Of a stretch of 64,000 nt of DNA, positions 17,562-27,025 are shown in pieces. The stretch covers positions 1 to 64,000 of the forward strand of contig JAEYRD010000216.1 of assembly GCA_023435725.1 (NCBI GenBank), given 5' to 3'. The position numbers and the translations under genes are program-made. This stretch comes from Pseudomonadota bacterium. Its GTDB lineage: Bacteria > Pseudomonadota > Alphaproteobacteria > Rhizobiales > Xanthobacteraceae. Position 1 is the first letter of the stretch. Each line of letters opens with the position of its first letter. The notes beneath the pieces are model-generated. The model searched no databases, was not told the origin of the DNA, and saw only the letters and a list, made by a program, of their open reading frames with translations.

Positions 17562-18242
17562 ATGAACCGGATTCTCCTGATCGAGGACGACGCCGAGACT
17601 GCCGAGGTGATTGTCGCCGAGCTCGCCGATCGCGGCTTCGAGGTGCAATGGGCCGGCGACGGCGTCGATGGTCTCGACCGTGCGCGCGCGTCGAGCCCGG
17701 ATGCCATGATCGTCGATCGCATGCTGCCCGGTATGGACGGGCTGACCGTCATCGAGGCGCTGCGCAAGGCGCAGGTCAGGACGCCCGTGCTGGTCCTCAG
17801 TGCACTCGGTGCGGTGGATGACCGGGTGCGCGGATTGCGCATGGGCGGAGATGATTATCTCACAAAGCCGTTTGCGCTGGTCGAGCTGGTCGCGCGGATC
17901 GAGGCGCTTCTGCGCCGTCCGATCGATAGCCGCGAGACCATCCTTCGTGTCGGCCCGCTCGAGCTCGATCTGATCGAGCGGACCGCGCGGCGTGGCGAGC
18001 GCGAGCTCGACCTGCTGCCGCGCGAATTCCGCCTGCTCGAATACATGATGCGCCGGAATGATCAGCTGCTGACGCGCGCGATGCTGCTTGAGGAGGTCTG
18101 GAACTACAAGTTCGTTCCGGCGACCACGAACCTGATCGATGTGCATATGGGCCGCCTTCGCCACAAGGTCGACGGTCCCGGAGAGGCGCTGCTCATCCAC
18201 AACGTCCGGGGCTCCGGCTTCGTTCTCCGCTTGCGGCAATAG
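17562..18242 (+). CDS. OmpR-family response regulator
   Basis: The product has 226 residues. The start MNRILLIEDD at 17562 follows GGAGCGAAG; longer upstream frames give no receiver-like sequence. The receiver domain has the acidic pair EDD at 8-10, the phospho-acceptor Asp52 in MIVDRMLPGMDG and the Lys in YLTKPFALVELVARIEALLRR. The C-terminal winged helix has LLPREFRLLEYMMRRND, MLLEEVWNY, TTNLIDVHMGRLRHKVD and the ending NVRGSGFVLR. It pairs with the kinase nine bases downstream. The target genes may include the sigma factor and RND pump that follow; this is inferred from position. Confidence 0.93.
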   Translation: MNRILLIEDDAETAEVIVAELADRGFEVQWAGDGVDGLDRARASSPDAMIVDRMLPGMDGLTVIEALRKAQVRTPVLVLSALGAVDDRVRGLRMGGDDYLTKPFALVELVARIEALLRRPIDSRETILRVGPLELDLIERTARRGERELDLLPREFRLLEYMMRRNDQLLTRAMLLEEVWNYKFVPATTNLIDVHMGRLRHKVDGPGEALLIHNVRGSGFVLRLRQ

Positions 18243-18251
18243 GGGCGGACG

Positions 18252-19676
18252 ATGCACCAGATCCGGTTGATCCGCTCCGGCACGTTCCTTTGGGCCCTGG
18301 CCGTAGCGGCCGCGTTCGCGCTTTTCGTGGTCGCGCTGTTCGCGTTCATCTATTGGAAGCTCGACGACTATCTGGTCGCGCGATCCGATCGCATGATCAC
18401 CACGCAGATCCACTTCATCGCAGACCTGCCTCCGGCTCGCCGTATCAGCGCCATCGCGGATCATCTCGCGCAGGATTCCAGGGGCGTGCAGTACGCGGGG
18501 CTGTTCGATGCCGCCGGCGCCAGGCTTGCCGGCAACATCGACCGCGTGCCGCGCGAGCTGGGGCTGGACGGAGCAGTGCAGGGCGTGCGGTTGGATCTGC
18601 TCGAAAAGCCGGCGGTCCATGTTCCGGTTGTCAGGGCGGTCGGTGGGCGTCTCGATGACGGCGATATCCTCGTGATGGGACGGAACGTGGACGAGACGCG
18701 CGAGATATCGAGTGTCGTGGGGGAGGCCCTGGCCCTGGGCCTGCTGCCGGCCTTCAGCCTCTGCCTGCTGGCTGGAGTCTGGCTAAGCGTTCGCGCCCAG
18801 AGGCGCGTCGAGGAGGTCAACCAGCGGGTCCAACGGATCGTGGCCGGCGAGCTGCGCGAGCGGCTTCCGGAGGGAAAGACGGACGATTCCTTCGCGCGAC
18901 TGGCGGGAATCGTGAACGGCATGCTCGACGAGATGGAGGCCATGATCAATGCGCTTGCCGGCGTCGGCAACGACATCGCTCACGATCTCAGGACTCCGCT
19001 GACGCGCGTCCGTCTGGCGCTGGAGCGTGGGCGAACGCATGCCGCAACACTGGAGGAGCTCCAGGAGACTATCGATAAGGCCATCGCCGGCATCGACCAG
19101 TCGCTCGCGATCGTCACGGCCTTGCTGCGCCTGACAGAGATCGAGAACAACCGCCGCATGGCCGGCTTTGGCGACGTCGCGCTCGACGAGATCCTGCGGG
19201 AGGTGTGCGACGTCTACGAACCGATCGCCGAGGACAAGCAAATTCGGATTGGTGCCGTCGTCGATCGCAATGTGCAGGTGTGGGGTGACCGCGACCTGCT
19301 CTTCGAGGCGGTCGCCAATCTGGTCGACAATGCCATCAAGTTCACGCCGTCGGGGGGACGGGTGGAACTCGCCCTGGGAGCAGAGGACGACACCGCGCTG
19401 GTGCGTGTGAGCGATACCGGGCCCGGCATCAGCGAACAGGAGCGCGAGGCGGTGCTGCGGCGATTCTATCGCTCCGACAAGATGCGCAATACGCCAGGCA
19501 TCGGTCTTGGACTGAGCCTGGTGGCCGCGATCGTAAAGCTGCACGGCTTTCGGTTGATCATTGGTCCCGCGCCCGGTGGGCGGATCGAAATCCTTGCCTG
19601 GACCGGGAGGGCGAGCAAGCCCATCGCGCGCAGGTCGCGGACACTGGTGCACGCAGGTGCGAGCCAGATGGGATGA
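18252..19676 (+). CDS. Two-component sensor histidine kinase
   Basis: The product has 474 residues. The N-terminal membrane helix is LWALAVAAAFALFVVALFAF, followed by a periplasmic domain of ~130 residues and a second helix (ALGLLPAFSLCLLAGVWLSV). A HAMP linker (RAQRRVEEVNQRVQRIVAGE) leads to HisKA with His in DIAHDLRTPLTRVRLALE. The ATPase domain has NLVDNAIKFTP (N box), DTGPGISEQE (G1) and GIGLGLSLVAAIVKLHG (G2). It is co-transcribed with the OmpR-type regulator. The signal is unknown. The last ~25 residues form a short basic tail after the ATPase domain. Confidence 0.93.
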   Translation: MHQIRLIRSGTFLWALAVAAAFALFVVALFAFIYWKLDDYLVARSDRMITTQIHFIADLPPARRISAIADHLAQDSRGVQYAGLFDAAGARLAGNIDRVPRELGLDGAVQGVRLDLLEKPAVHVPVVRAVGGRLDDGDILVMGRNVDETREISSVVGEALALGLLPAFSLCLLAGVWLSVRAQRRVEEVNQRVQRIVAGELRERLPEGKTDDSFARLAGIVNGMLDEMEAMINALAGVGNDIAHDLRTPLTRVRLALERGRTHAATLEELQETIDKAIAGIDQSLAIVTALLRLTEIENNRRMAGFGDVALDEILREVCDVYEPIAEDKQIRIGAVVDRNVQVWGDRDLLFEAVANLVDNAIKFTPSGGRVELALGAEDDTALVRVSDTGPGISEQEREAVLRRFYRSDKMRNTPGIGLGLSLVAAIVKLHGFRLIIGPAPGGRIEILAWTGRASKPIARRSRTLVHAGASQMG

Positions 19677-19736
19677 GTCAAATGACGCATGAAGCTTTCG
19701 AGATCAATCAGCCGGCCCGGAGTGTAGGAGAGACAA

Positions 19737-20660
19737 ATGCAGACTAGCGACCAACTAGCGAGGCGCGATCCCGTTGCCGTGCCGGCCGCATCGGTGTCGA
19801 CGTCGTTCCTCAGCGCCTATTCGGCGACCATCAGGCGCTTCGACCTGCTTGAGCCGGGTCAGGAGCAGCAGCTGGCACGCCGCTGGCAGGAAACGCGGGA
19901 CCGGAGCGCGGCGGACGCGCTTGTCACCAGCCATCTCCGGCTCGCCGCCAAGCTGGCACGAGGTTACAAGGGATACGGTCTGCCACTGGTCGATCTGATC
20001 GCGGAAGCGAATCTCGGCCTCGTGATCGCAGCATCACGTTTCGCACCCAGTCGCGGCGCGCGATTCTCCAGCTATGCGGTCTGGTGGATCAAGGCCGCCA
20101 TTCACGAGTACATCCTGCGGTCCTGGTCCTTGGTCAAGATCGGGACGACGGCTGCGCAGAAGAAGCTGTTCTTCAAGCTCCGCAGCGAGATCAGAAAGGC
20201 CACCGGTAGCGTAATGACAGGGCTTACGCCTGACGTCGCCGAATTGATCGCCGGGAAGCTCGAAGTGACGGCGCGTGAGGTCATCGAGATGGATGCGCGG
20301 CTCAATGGCGACTTGTCGCTGAATGCGCGCGTCGGCGACGAGCACAGTGGCACCGAGCTGGAAGCGTTGCTCGTCGATGGTGCGGTCGATGCGGAGACGA
20401 TGCTTGCCGATTACGAGCAGACGGAACAGCGCACCAAGGCCTTGCGTGCTGCACTGGCCGGCCTTGCGGCGCGGGAACGTCGGATCTTCGAAGCTCGGCG
20501 GCTGACGGAATGTCCTGTGACGCTCGATCAGTTGGCCCGCGAATTATCCATCTCCAGCGAACGTGTCAGGCAGATCGAGATTCGCGCCTTCGCCAAAGTC
20601 AAGCGGGCCGTCGTGCTCGCCGCGCAGGATGCACCACGCGCCGCCGCATGCAGCGGCTGA
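19737..20660 (+). CDS. RpoH-like (sigma-32 type) sigma factor
   Basis: The product has 307 residues. Sigma-70 region 2 is clear: TSHLRLAAKLARGYKGYGLPLVDLIAEANLG and then RGARFSSYAVWWIKAAIHEYILRSWSLVKIGTT, the latter close to the RpoH box region, followed by KKLFFKLR as in RpoH. Region 4 has LAARERRIFEARRLTE and a helix-turn-helix SISSERVRQIEIRAFAKVKRAV. It is slightly longer than typical RpoH, and its position beside a two-component pair and an RND pump suggests a specialised paralog and not the main heat-shock factor. AGGAGA precedes the ATG. Target promoters are not identifiable here. Confidence 0.88.
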   Translation: MQTSDQLARRDPVAVPAASVSTSFLSAYSATIRRFDLLEPGQEQQLARRWQETRDRSAADALVTSHLRLAAKLARGYKGYGLPLVDLIAEANLGLVIAASRFAPSRGARFSSYAVWWIKAAIHEYILRSWSLVKIGTTAAQKKLFFKLRSEIRKATGSVMTGLTPDVAELIAGKLEVTAREVIEMDARLNGDLSLNARVGDEHSGTELEALLVDGAVDAETMLADYEQTEQRTKALRAALAGLAARERRIFEARRLTECPVTLDQLARELSISSERVRQIEIRAFAKVKRAVVLAAQDAPRAAACSG

Positions 20661-20739
20661 ATTCGATTTCATTTGAACAGAGGTCCGACCGTCATCATTT
20701 GTCCGACGATCTCGCGTAATTTGCTCCAGGCAGGGCACC

Positions 20740-23700
20740 ATGGGAATTGTTCGCTTCGCGCTGCGGCTTCCGCACACATTCTATGTGCTTGCCGCGCTGA
20801 TCCTGTTCCTTGGCGGCATCGCGATCCGCTCGATGCCCACCGATATTTTTCCGGAGATCCAGATCCCCGTCGTCACGGTCATCTGGAGCTACACCGGCCT
20901 GTCGACGCCGGAGATGGAGCAACGCGTCAGCACCTATAGCCAGTATTCGATCAGCGCCAACGTCAGCGGTATCAAGAATATCGAGGCGCAGACTCTCAAC
21001 GGCCTCTCGGTTCAGAAGATCTACTTCCAGCCGGACGTCAATCTCGATCTCGCGATTTCGCAGATCGTCTCGGCGACCAATGCGATCCGCGCCCTGATGC
21101 CGCCGGGCATCCAGCCGCCGATCATCGTGCAGTTCAATGCCTCGAGCGTGCCTGTGCTCCAGCTCAGCCTCGAGTCGAACAGCCTCAATGAGCAGCAGCT
21201 CTACGATTTCGGCATCTACCGGGTCCGTCAGCAGCTGGCTCCAGTTCCTGGCGTGACGCTGCCTACGCCTGCCGGCGGCAAATACCGCCAGATCATGGTC
21301 GACATCGACCCGAACAAGCTGCTGTCGCGCGGGTTGACGCCGCTCGACATCGTCAACGCAGTGAACACCCAGAACCTGACGCTGCCGACCGGCACGACCA
21401 AGATCGGCGACACCCAGTACACCGTTCGCACCAATGCGACGCCGGCCACGATCCAGGATCTCAACATGATCCCGGTCAAATTCGTGAACGGGGCCACGAT
21501 CTTCCTGAAGGACGTCGCCCAGGTCCGCGACGGCGCCCAGGTCCAGCAGAACATCGTGCGCGAGGACGGTCACCGCGCCGTCCTGCTCAGCGTCATCAAG
21601 AACGGAAATGCCTCTACCCTCGCCGTGGTCAACGGCGTGAAGGCTGCCTTGACGTCGATCCGCGCGTCGGCGCCGGCGGGGCTGAAGATCAACGAGCTGT
21701 TCGACCAGTCGATATTCGTCACTCACTCGGTCGATGGCGTGCTGCGCGAAGGTGCGATCGCGGCTGGCCTGACGGCGCTGATGATCCTGGTGTTTCTGGG
21801 ATCGTGGCGATCGACGCTAGTGGTCCTGATCTCGATCCCGCTGGCGATGCTGTCCTCGCTGATCGTGCTCCATTTCCTCGGCGAGACACTCAACACGATG
21901 ACGCTCGGAGGTCTCGCCCTCGCGGTCGGTATCCTCGTCGACGATTCAACGGTGACGATCGAGAACACCCACCGGCTCTGGACCGAGGAAGGCCTGCCGC
22001 TGCCGGATGCGACCCTGCATGGCGCCGCCGAGATCGCGGTGCCGACGCTGGTCTCGACGCTCGCGATCAGTTGCGTGTTCACCTCGGTTGTATTTCTGGA
22101 GGGGCCGGCCAAATATTTGTTCACACCGCTCGGCCTCGCCGTGGTGTTCGCGATGCTGGCGTCATACGGGCTGTCGCGAACGCTCACGCCGATCACCATC
22201 GGCCTGCTGCTGAAGGGTGAGCGACGCCATGCCGAAGGCGAGCGCCCGTCGGGAATCTTCGCGCGCGCTTCCGCGGCATTCGAGCGCGGCTTCGAGCACC
22301 TGCGCGATGGGTATTCCGATCTCTTGCTGAAATTGCTGCGGCATCGCGCCATCGTGCCCGTCGCCGCCGTGCTGGTGCTGGCGCTCGGAGCCACCATGTT
22401 CGCCTATGTCGGCAGGGACTTCTATCCCTTGATCGATGGCGGCCAGATTCAGCTTCATGTTCGAGCGCCCGCGGGCACGCGGATCGAGCGTACGGAAGCG
22501 ACTTTCCAGGCGGTCGAGGACAAGATCCGGGAGGTCATTCCGGAGCGCGACCGGGCGTTGATCGTCGACAATATCGGCCTTCCGGCGCGTCCCTACAATC
22601 TCGCATTCACGGACGGCTCGACCATCGGGGTGAACGACGGCACCATCCTCGTGTCGCTGAAGGACGGACACAAGCCGACTGCGGATTACGTCAGGAAGCT
22701 GCGGCAGGTACTGCCGTCGGCATTCCCGGAGGACACCTTCTATTTCCAGGCGGCCGATATCGTCACGCAGATCCTGAATTTTGGACTTCCGGCGCAGATC
22801 GACGTCCGCACGGTCGGTTACGGCAACAACAATCTGGCCGTCGCCAAGGAGTTGCAGAAGAGCCTCGCGGCGATCCCCGGCGTGGTTGATGCGCATCTGC
22901 AGCAGGAAGTCGATGCTCCCGCGTTCTACGCCGATATCGACCGCACCCGCGCCGCGCAACTGGGCCTCAATGCCAGCACCGTGGCGACCAATATCAATGT
23001 CAGCCTCAGCTCGTCGGCGCAGGTCTCGCCGAATTTCTGGACTGACCCGACGTCGGGCATTCCCTATTACCTGGCTGTGCAGACACCGGAATACAGGGCC
23101 AATTCGCTGAACGCGCTGGGCAACACGCCGGTGTCGGCCTCGTTTGCCGCCAGCGGGCAGCCGGTTCCCGGCCTGCTCAGCAATGTCGCGATCTTCAAGC
23201 GGGGCACTGTTCCCACCAATTCGAACCAGGCCAATGTCCAGCCGGTGTACGACGTCTATGCCAGCGTGCAGGGGCGCGATCTCGGCAGCATTGCAGCCGA
23301 CATCGCGAAGGTGACGTCCACGCTGCAAAAGCAGCTTCAACCGGGCAATTCGATTCAGGTTTTGGGACAGATCCAGAGCATGCATCAGTCGTTCCGCGAT
23401 CTCGGGATTGGACTGCTGTTCGCGGCCATCCTGGTGTACCTGCTGATGGTCGTGAACTACCAGAATTTTGGCGATCCCTTCGTCGTCATCATGGCGCTGC
23501 CGGCGACATTCTGCGGCATCGTGACGATGCTATTCATCACCGGGACGACGCTGAACGTGCCCTCGCTGATGGGTTCCATCATGGCGATCGGCGTTGCCTC
23601 GGCAAACTCCATCCTACTCGTGACCTTCGCGCGCGACGAGCAGTTGAAGGGACACTCGGCGTTCCGGGCGGCGCTCAGCGCGGGACGAACGAGGATCCGG

Positions 23701-23922
23701 CCGGTGCTGATGACCGCGGCAGCGATGATCGTGGGCATGATCCCGATGGCGATCGGCGGGCCGGGCGAGGAGCAGAATGCAGCGCTCGCGCGGGCGGTCA
23801 TTGGCGGCCTGCTGTTCGCAACCCCGACCACCTTGCTGATCGTGCCTTATCTCTTTGCCATGCTGCGCAAGGGCAACGACGGCAAGCCTCGCCACGGCGT
23901 ATTCGAGGAGCAACCGGAATGA
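20740..23922 (+). CDS. RND-family efflux permease (AcrB/MdtB-like)
   Basis: The product has 1060 residues, the normal length for a HAE1-type RND pump. The N-terminal helix is followed by RSMPTDIFPEIQIPVVTVIW. The proton-relay aspartates lie in AVGILVDDSTVTIENTHR of the fourth helix, and the second half repeats the fold (LVYLLMVVNYQNFGDPFVV, MGSIMAIGVASANSILLVTF, MTAAAMIVGMIPMAIGGPGEEQNAALARAVIGG). It should export drugs, solvents or lipophilic compounds across the inner membrane with the adaptor encoded next (ATGA overlap). No outer-membrane channel gene follows, so a shared one must be used. Substrate unknown. Confidence 0.93.
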   Translation: MGIVRFALRLPHTFYVLAALILFLGGIAIRSMPTDIFPEIQIPVVTVIWSYTGLSTPEMEQRVSTYSQYSISANVSGIKNIEAQTLNGLSVQKIYFQPDVNLDLAISQIVSATNAIRALMPPGIQPPIIVQFNASSVPVLQLSLESNSLNEQQLYDFGIYRVRQQLAPVPGVTLPTPAGGKYRQIMVDIDPNKLLSRGLTPLDIVNAVNTQNLTLPTGTTKIGDTQYTVRTNATPATIQDLNMIPVKFVNGATIFLKDVAQVRDGAQVQQNIVREDGHRAVLLSVIKNGNASTLAVVNGVKAALTSIRASAPAGLKINELFDQSIFVTHSVDGVLREGAIAAGLTALMILVFLGSWRSTLVVLISIPLAMLSSLIVLHFLGETLNTMTLGGLALAVGILVDDSTVTIENTHRLWTEEGLPLPDATLHGAAEIAVPTLVSTLAISCVFTSVVFLEGPAKYLFTPLGLAVVFAMLASYGLSRTLTPITIGLLLKGERRHAEGERPSGIFARASAAFERGFEHLRDGYSDLLLKLLRHRAIVPVAAVLVLALGATMFAYVGRDFYPLIDGGQIQLHVRAPAGTRIERTEATFQAVEDKIREVIPERDRALIVDNIGLPARPYNLAFTDGSTIGVNDGTILVSLKDGHKPTADYVRKLRQVLPSAFPEDTFYFQAADIVTQILNFGLPAQIDVRTVGYGNNNLAVAKELQKSLAAIPGVVDAHLQQEVDAPAFYADIDRTRAAQLGLNASTVATNINVSLSSSAQVSPNFWTDPTSGIPYYLAVQTPEYRANSLNALGNTPVSASFAASGQPVPGLLSNVAIFKRGTVPTNSNQANVQPVYDVYASVQGRDLGSIAADIAKVTSTLQKQLQPGNSIQVLGQIQSMHQSFRDLGIGLLFAAILVYLLMVVNYQNFGDPFVVIMALPATFCGIVTMLFITGTTLNVPSLMGSIMAIGVASANSILLVTFARDEQLKGHSAFRAALSAGRTRIRPVLMTAAAMIVGMIPMAIGGPGEEQNAALARAVIGGLLFATPTTLLIVPYLFAMLRKGNDGKPRHGVFEEQPE

Positions 23923-25190
23923 GTGATGTTCGCGCAAGGACCGATGACGACGAGGCGAGAGACCGCCCGGGGGCAGAGAGCCTCCGGGTCGTGGAACTGC
24001 CGGGCAAGAGCGTACGATCCGGACGCCGTTACGGTGGCGCACTGCTTGGGGGAGGTGTGCTCCTGCTGCTTGCGGGCGGTCTCGGCATCGGCGGCTGGCG
24101 GCACTACGAGGCCGCGCGTGACGTTGCCGCGGCGGCAGAGCAGGTGCGGACCAACGTTCCGGAAGTTCGGGTGGCGACAGTCAAGCCCAGCGGCGACATC
24201 ATGAAGGTGAGCTTGCCGGCGACGACGACCGCATTCGAGGCAGCCAACATCTTCGCGCGCACCAGCGGCTATATCGAGAAGCGCCACGTCGATATCGGTG
24301 ATCGCGTCAAGAAGGGCGATCTCCTCGCGGAAATCACCGCGCCCGAACTGGACGAGCAGATCGCGCAGGCGCAGGCGACACTCGCCCAGGACCAGGCCGC
24401 GCTTAAGCAGGCGCAGGCGAGCCGCGAACTGGCCGACGTCACCAATTCGCGGGACAGCAATCTCGTCAAGCAAGGCTGGTTGACGGCACAACAAGGCGAC
24501 AACGACCGCCTCACTCTGCGCGCGCAGCAGGGTGCGGTGGGCGTCGCCCAGTCGAACATCGCAGCGCAGGAGGCGCAGATCCGAGTCCTCCAGCAGGAGA
24601 AGTCGTACCAGCGTGTGGTTGCGCCGTTCGATGGTGTGGTCACCCAGCGCAACGTGGACAATGGCAGTCTGGTTCAAGCCGGCTCGACCTTCATGTTCAC
24701 GATGATGCATTCCGATGTGGTCCGAACCCAGGTCTTCGTACCGCAGGACGAGGCGTTCGGCGTTGGGCCGGGCGTCGATGCGGACATCCGCGTCCCCGAG
24801 ATTCCGGGGCGGACGTTTGCGGGCAAGGTCACGCGGATCGCGACCGCGCTGCAGCCGGGGAGCCGGACGCTGCTGACCGAGATCGACGTGCCCAATCCTG
24901 ATCACTTGCTCAGTCCCGGCATCTATTGCACCGTCGAATTGTCGATCCCGCGCAGGACGCCATCAGTAACCGTACCATCCGACGCGCTCGTGTTCGATCA
25001 GAACGGCCTCCATGTCGTGGTCGTGCGGAACGGCACGGTTCAGTTTCGGCAGGTCTCGATCTCCCGGGACTTCGGTACCACCGTGGAAGTGCGCGACGGC
25101 GTGCAGGCCGGCGATCAGGTCGTGCTCAATCCGGCGGTCAATCTGGCACAAGGCAGCAAGGTCGCCATTCGCAAGACCGAAGTGAGTTAG
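23919..25190 (+). CDS. RND periplasmic adaptor (HlyD/AcrA family)
   Basis: The product has 423 residues. A membrane anchor (YGGALLGGGVLLLLAGGLGIGGW) follows a 35-residue cytoplasmic lead, so it is anchored by a helix and not as a lipoprotein. Adaptor domains follow in order: lipoyl half ARTSGYIEKRHVDIGDRVKKG, alpha-hairpin IAQAQATLAQDQAALKQAQA, second lipoyl half RVVAPFDGVVTQRNVDNGS, beta-barrel (VPQDEAFGVGPG) and membrane-proximal domain (VPSDALVFDQNGLHVVVV). It connects the RND pump encoded by the overlapping upstream gene to an outer-membrane channel. Membrane-proximal end VTVPSDAL is typical of the family. Confidence 0.92.
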   Translation: MSDVRARTDDDEARDRPGAESLRVVELPGKSVRSGRRYGGALLGGGVLLLLAGGLGIGGWRHYEAARDVAAAAEQVRTNVPEVRVATVKPSGDIMKVSLPATTTAFEAANIFARTSGYIEKRHVDIGDRVKKGDLLAEITAPELDEQIAQAQATLAQDQAALKQAQASRELADVTNSRDSNLVKQGWLTAQQGDNDRLTLRAQQGAVGVAQSNIAAQEAQIRVLQQEKSYQRVVAPFDGVVTQRNVDNGSLVQAGSTFMFTMMHSDVVRTQVFVPQDEAFGVGPGVDADIRVPEIPGRTFAGKVTRIATALQPGSRTLLTEIDVPNPDHLLSPGIYCTVELSIPRRTPSVTVPSDALVFDQNGLHVVVVRNGTVQFRQVSISRDFGTTVEVRDGVQAGDQVVLNPAVNLAQGSKVAIRKTEVS

Positions 25191-25201
25191 GAACACAGGC
25201 G

Positions 25202-25903
25202 ATGATGCGGGTCGCGTTCGCAACGATGGTCGCTCTGCTGCTCGGCGGCTCTCCGGTTCAGGCACAGGTCGCAACGACCGGCACCACGGCAATGAATCTG
25301 CCGACAGTGCCGGGCGCGATCGTGATCTCGCCGCTCAACAGTCCGGGGCCGTTTTCCGCGAGCACTGTGTCAGGTGCTCCTGATACGACGTTGGCGCCTG
25401 TCCCGCTCGCGTCGGATCCGACCACGCCGGGGACGGTGGTCGTCTGCGCTCTGCCGTCGTCATCGCCAACGCCGGTGCCGACGACTCCGACCGTATCGCC
25501 CATCGGCCTTCCAACACCGGGCATCGCGGCCCCGATCCTGCCGGTCATAGGACAGAACAGCAGCTCCATCGGGACAATCTCCGCGGCTGCGCCGACGGGC
25601 ACGGGTCCGACGGCGGCATGCAGTTCAACGCCGGGAGAGCAGGTGACGAGTGCTGCGTCCCTGCCGTTGTCGATTTCGCAAGTGCTTGCAGGCCCCGCGC
25701 TCGGCACGATTCCCGCGGACACCAGCGCCGCCGGCGGCACGGGCATAGACCCCAATGCCGCCGTCGTGCCCAGTCCGAACAGTTCGGCTTGCGCGGAAGG
25801 AGTCTCGATGAATCTGGCGGAGCCTGCGACGGTGTTGCCGGCCAACGCCTCAGGCGCCGCGCCAACGGCGGGCGTGTCGCCGATCCTGCCGCCGGGATGC
25901 TGA
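25202..25903 (+). CDS. Pro/Ser/Thr/Ala-rich exported protein
   Basis: The product has 233 residues. A double ATG at 25202/25205 opens a signal peptide (RVAFATMVALLLGGSPVQAQ). The mature part is low-complexity with Pro, Thr, Ser, Ala and Gly (SSSPTPVPTTPTVSPIGLP, GISAAAP-like stretches) and four or five scattered Cys, ending LPPGC. The gene follows the adaptor by 11 bases and could be in the same transcript. It is not an outer-membrane channel. No family is recognised; an extracellular or surface role is likely from composition only. Confidence 0.6.
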   Translation: MMRVAFATMVALLLGGSPVQAQVATTGTTAMNLPTVPGAIVISPLNSPGPFSASTVSGAPDTTLAPVPLASDPTTPGTVVVCALPSSSPTPVPTTPTVSPIGLPTPGIAAPILPVIGQNSSSIGTISAAAPTGTGPTAACSSTPGEQVTSAASLPLSISQVLAGPALGTIPADTSAAGGTGIDPNAAVVPSPNSSACAEGVSMNLAEPATVLPANASGAAPTAGVSPILPPGC

Positions 25904-25955
25904 GGCGAAATTATGGAGCGCGGCAGGACGGATGATACTTGCTTGCGGCGTCTCG

Positions 25956-26198
25956 TCATCGACGCCCGTGTTGGCCGTGAAGATGGTCGGGGAGGAATAC
26001 GGGCGCGGCGCCGCCCGGACGCTCGAGGCCCATTCGTCCGGCGGGCGTCAGCGCGCCACCATTCAGTACGTCGCGATCGGGGTACATCGATGCGAAGGCT
26101 GCCGGCTCCTGGTCGGCGAAAGACCAGGCTGCTGATGCGGACGATATCGTTGCCGTTGAGATCAGCGCTGCAGCGATCAATACCTTGAATGCAGTCAT
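25956..26198 (-). CDS. Small exported protein
   Basis: The product has 80 residues. GGAGA precedes the ATG at 26198 and a signal peptide is clear (TAFKVLIAAALISTATISSASA). The mature part (WSFADQEPAAFASMYPDRDV, then LERPGGAAP) lacks Cys. The pattern FASMYPDRDVLNGGALTPAGRMG is seen in short Bradyrhizobiaceae exported proteins; function unknown. The longer open frame upstream of this start has no ribosome site. Confidence 0.6.
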   Translation of the reverse strand: MTAFKVLIAAALISTATISSASAAWSFADQEPAAFASMYPDRDVLNGGALTPAGRMGLERPGGAAPVFLPDHLHGQHGRR

Positions 26199-26379
26199 AG
26201 CGTTTCTCCATTGCTTGCTCTGTGCGGAGAGGCGCTTGGCGATGATCGCTGCTCGGCTGGTGGCGTTTCCGGAAATTGTTTTGATGAGGGTTATGTAGGT
26301 AGTCGAGTCGAAGAGTCGCTGCGCATGTGCATCACTCTTGCGAGAAGATTCTGTCACGGCTGTCAGAACGCTCGCGCGA

Positions 26380-26393
26380 TTGTGCGTGATCAA
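26380..26393. promoter_or_regulatory. Weak FixK/FNR-like site
   Basis: TTGT-GCGTGA-TCAA differs from the FixK2 consensus only at position 4 (T instead of A/C). The centre, 26386.5, predicts a start near 26428, 23 bases before the ATG at 26451. This is a candidate only. Confidence 0.3.
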
Positions 26394-26450
26394 ACGCGTC
26401 CGGTGTTCGTTTCCGAGCAGCGGATCGCGTGAACATCTGGAGTGTGAGCA

Positions 26451-26732
26451 ATGAGATTATTCCCTGTCGTTTGTGTTGCCGTCTGTCTTGGGCTGTCGGG
26501 CACTGCGTCGGCCCGCGGTGGTATGGGATCGCATATGTCGGTGGGTGGCGGCGGCGCGCTCGGCACGAGCGCTGCCGCGCCAGGAACGAACTCGCTGGGT
26601 ACCGCACTTCCATCGTCGGACGGCGGCGGTCATGCGACGAAGGGGCCGTTGCTCGGTACGAACCCGACCATCGACAAGGATGACGCCCGGCTCGAGAAGA
26701 TGCTGGAAGGATCGGTCTGCCGCGGCTGCTGA
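26451..26732 (+). CDS. Small Gly-rich exported protein
   Basis: The product has 93 residues, with GGAG about 10 bases upstream of the ATG. The signal peptide is RLFPVVCVAVCLGLSGTASA. The mature part is Gly/Ser/Ala-rich (GGMGSHMSVGGGGALGTS) and ends in an acidic-basic segment plus CRGC. No family is recognised. It may be expressed under low oxygen if the weak FixK-like site upstream is real. Confidence 0.55.
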   Translation: MRLFPVVCVAVCLGLSGTASARGGMGSHMSVGGGGALGTSAAAPGTNSLGTALPSSDGGGHATKGPLLGTNPTIDKDDARLEKMLEGSVCRGC

Positions 26733-27025
26733 AGAGCAAACGTCGCCGGCCTTGCTTGAAGAGCCTCTGAGATACGACCGATTGCAGGATGGGTCTGTCG
26801 AGCCCGGCAGGTGATTTCCAGATCGCACGAAATATCTCGAGTGAGGCCGAAAGCGGCAGATGGACCTTCCGCTGATCGGACAAGCCCGAACGTGCCTTCG
26901 CGAAATTGACGGTGGGTTTCAGAAGATCGCGGCCGTGGTCGCCAGCTACAAGGAACCCGCACCGCTCGACGGAACGGGCCGTGTAGCCGGTCTGCGGGGC
27001 GGCTCGCGCATTGCAAGGACAAGTG

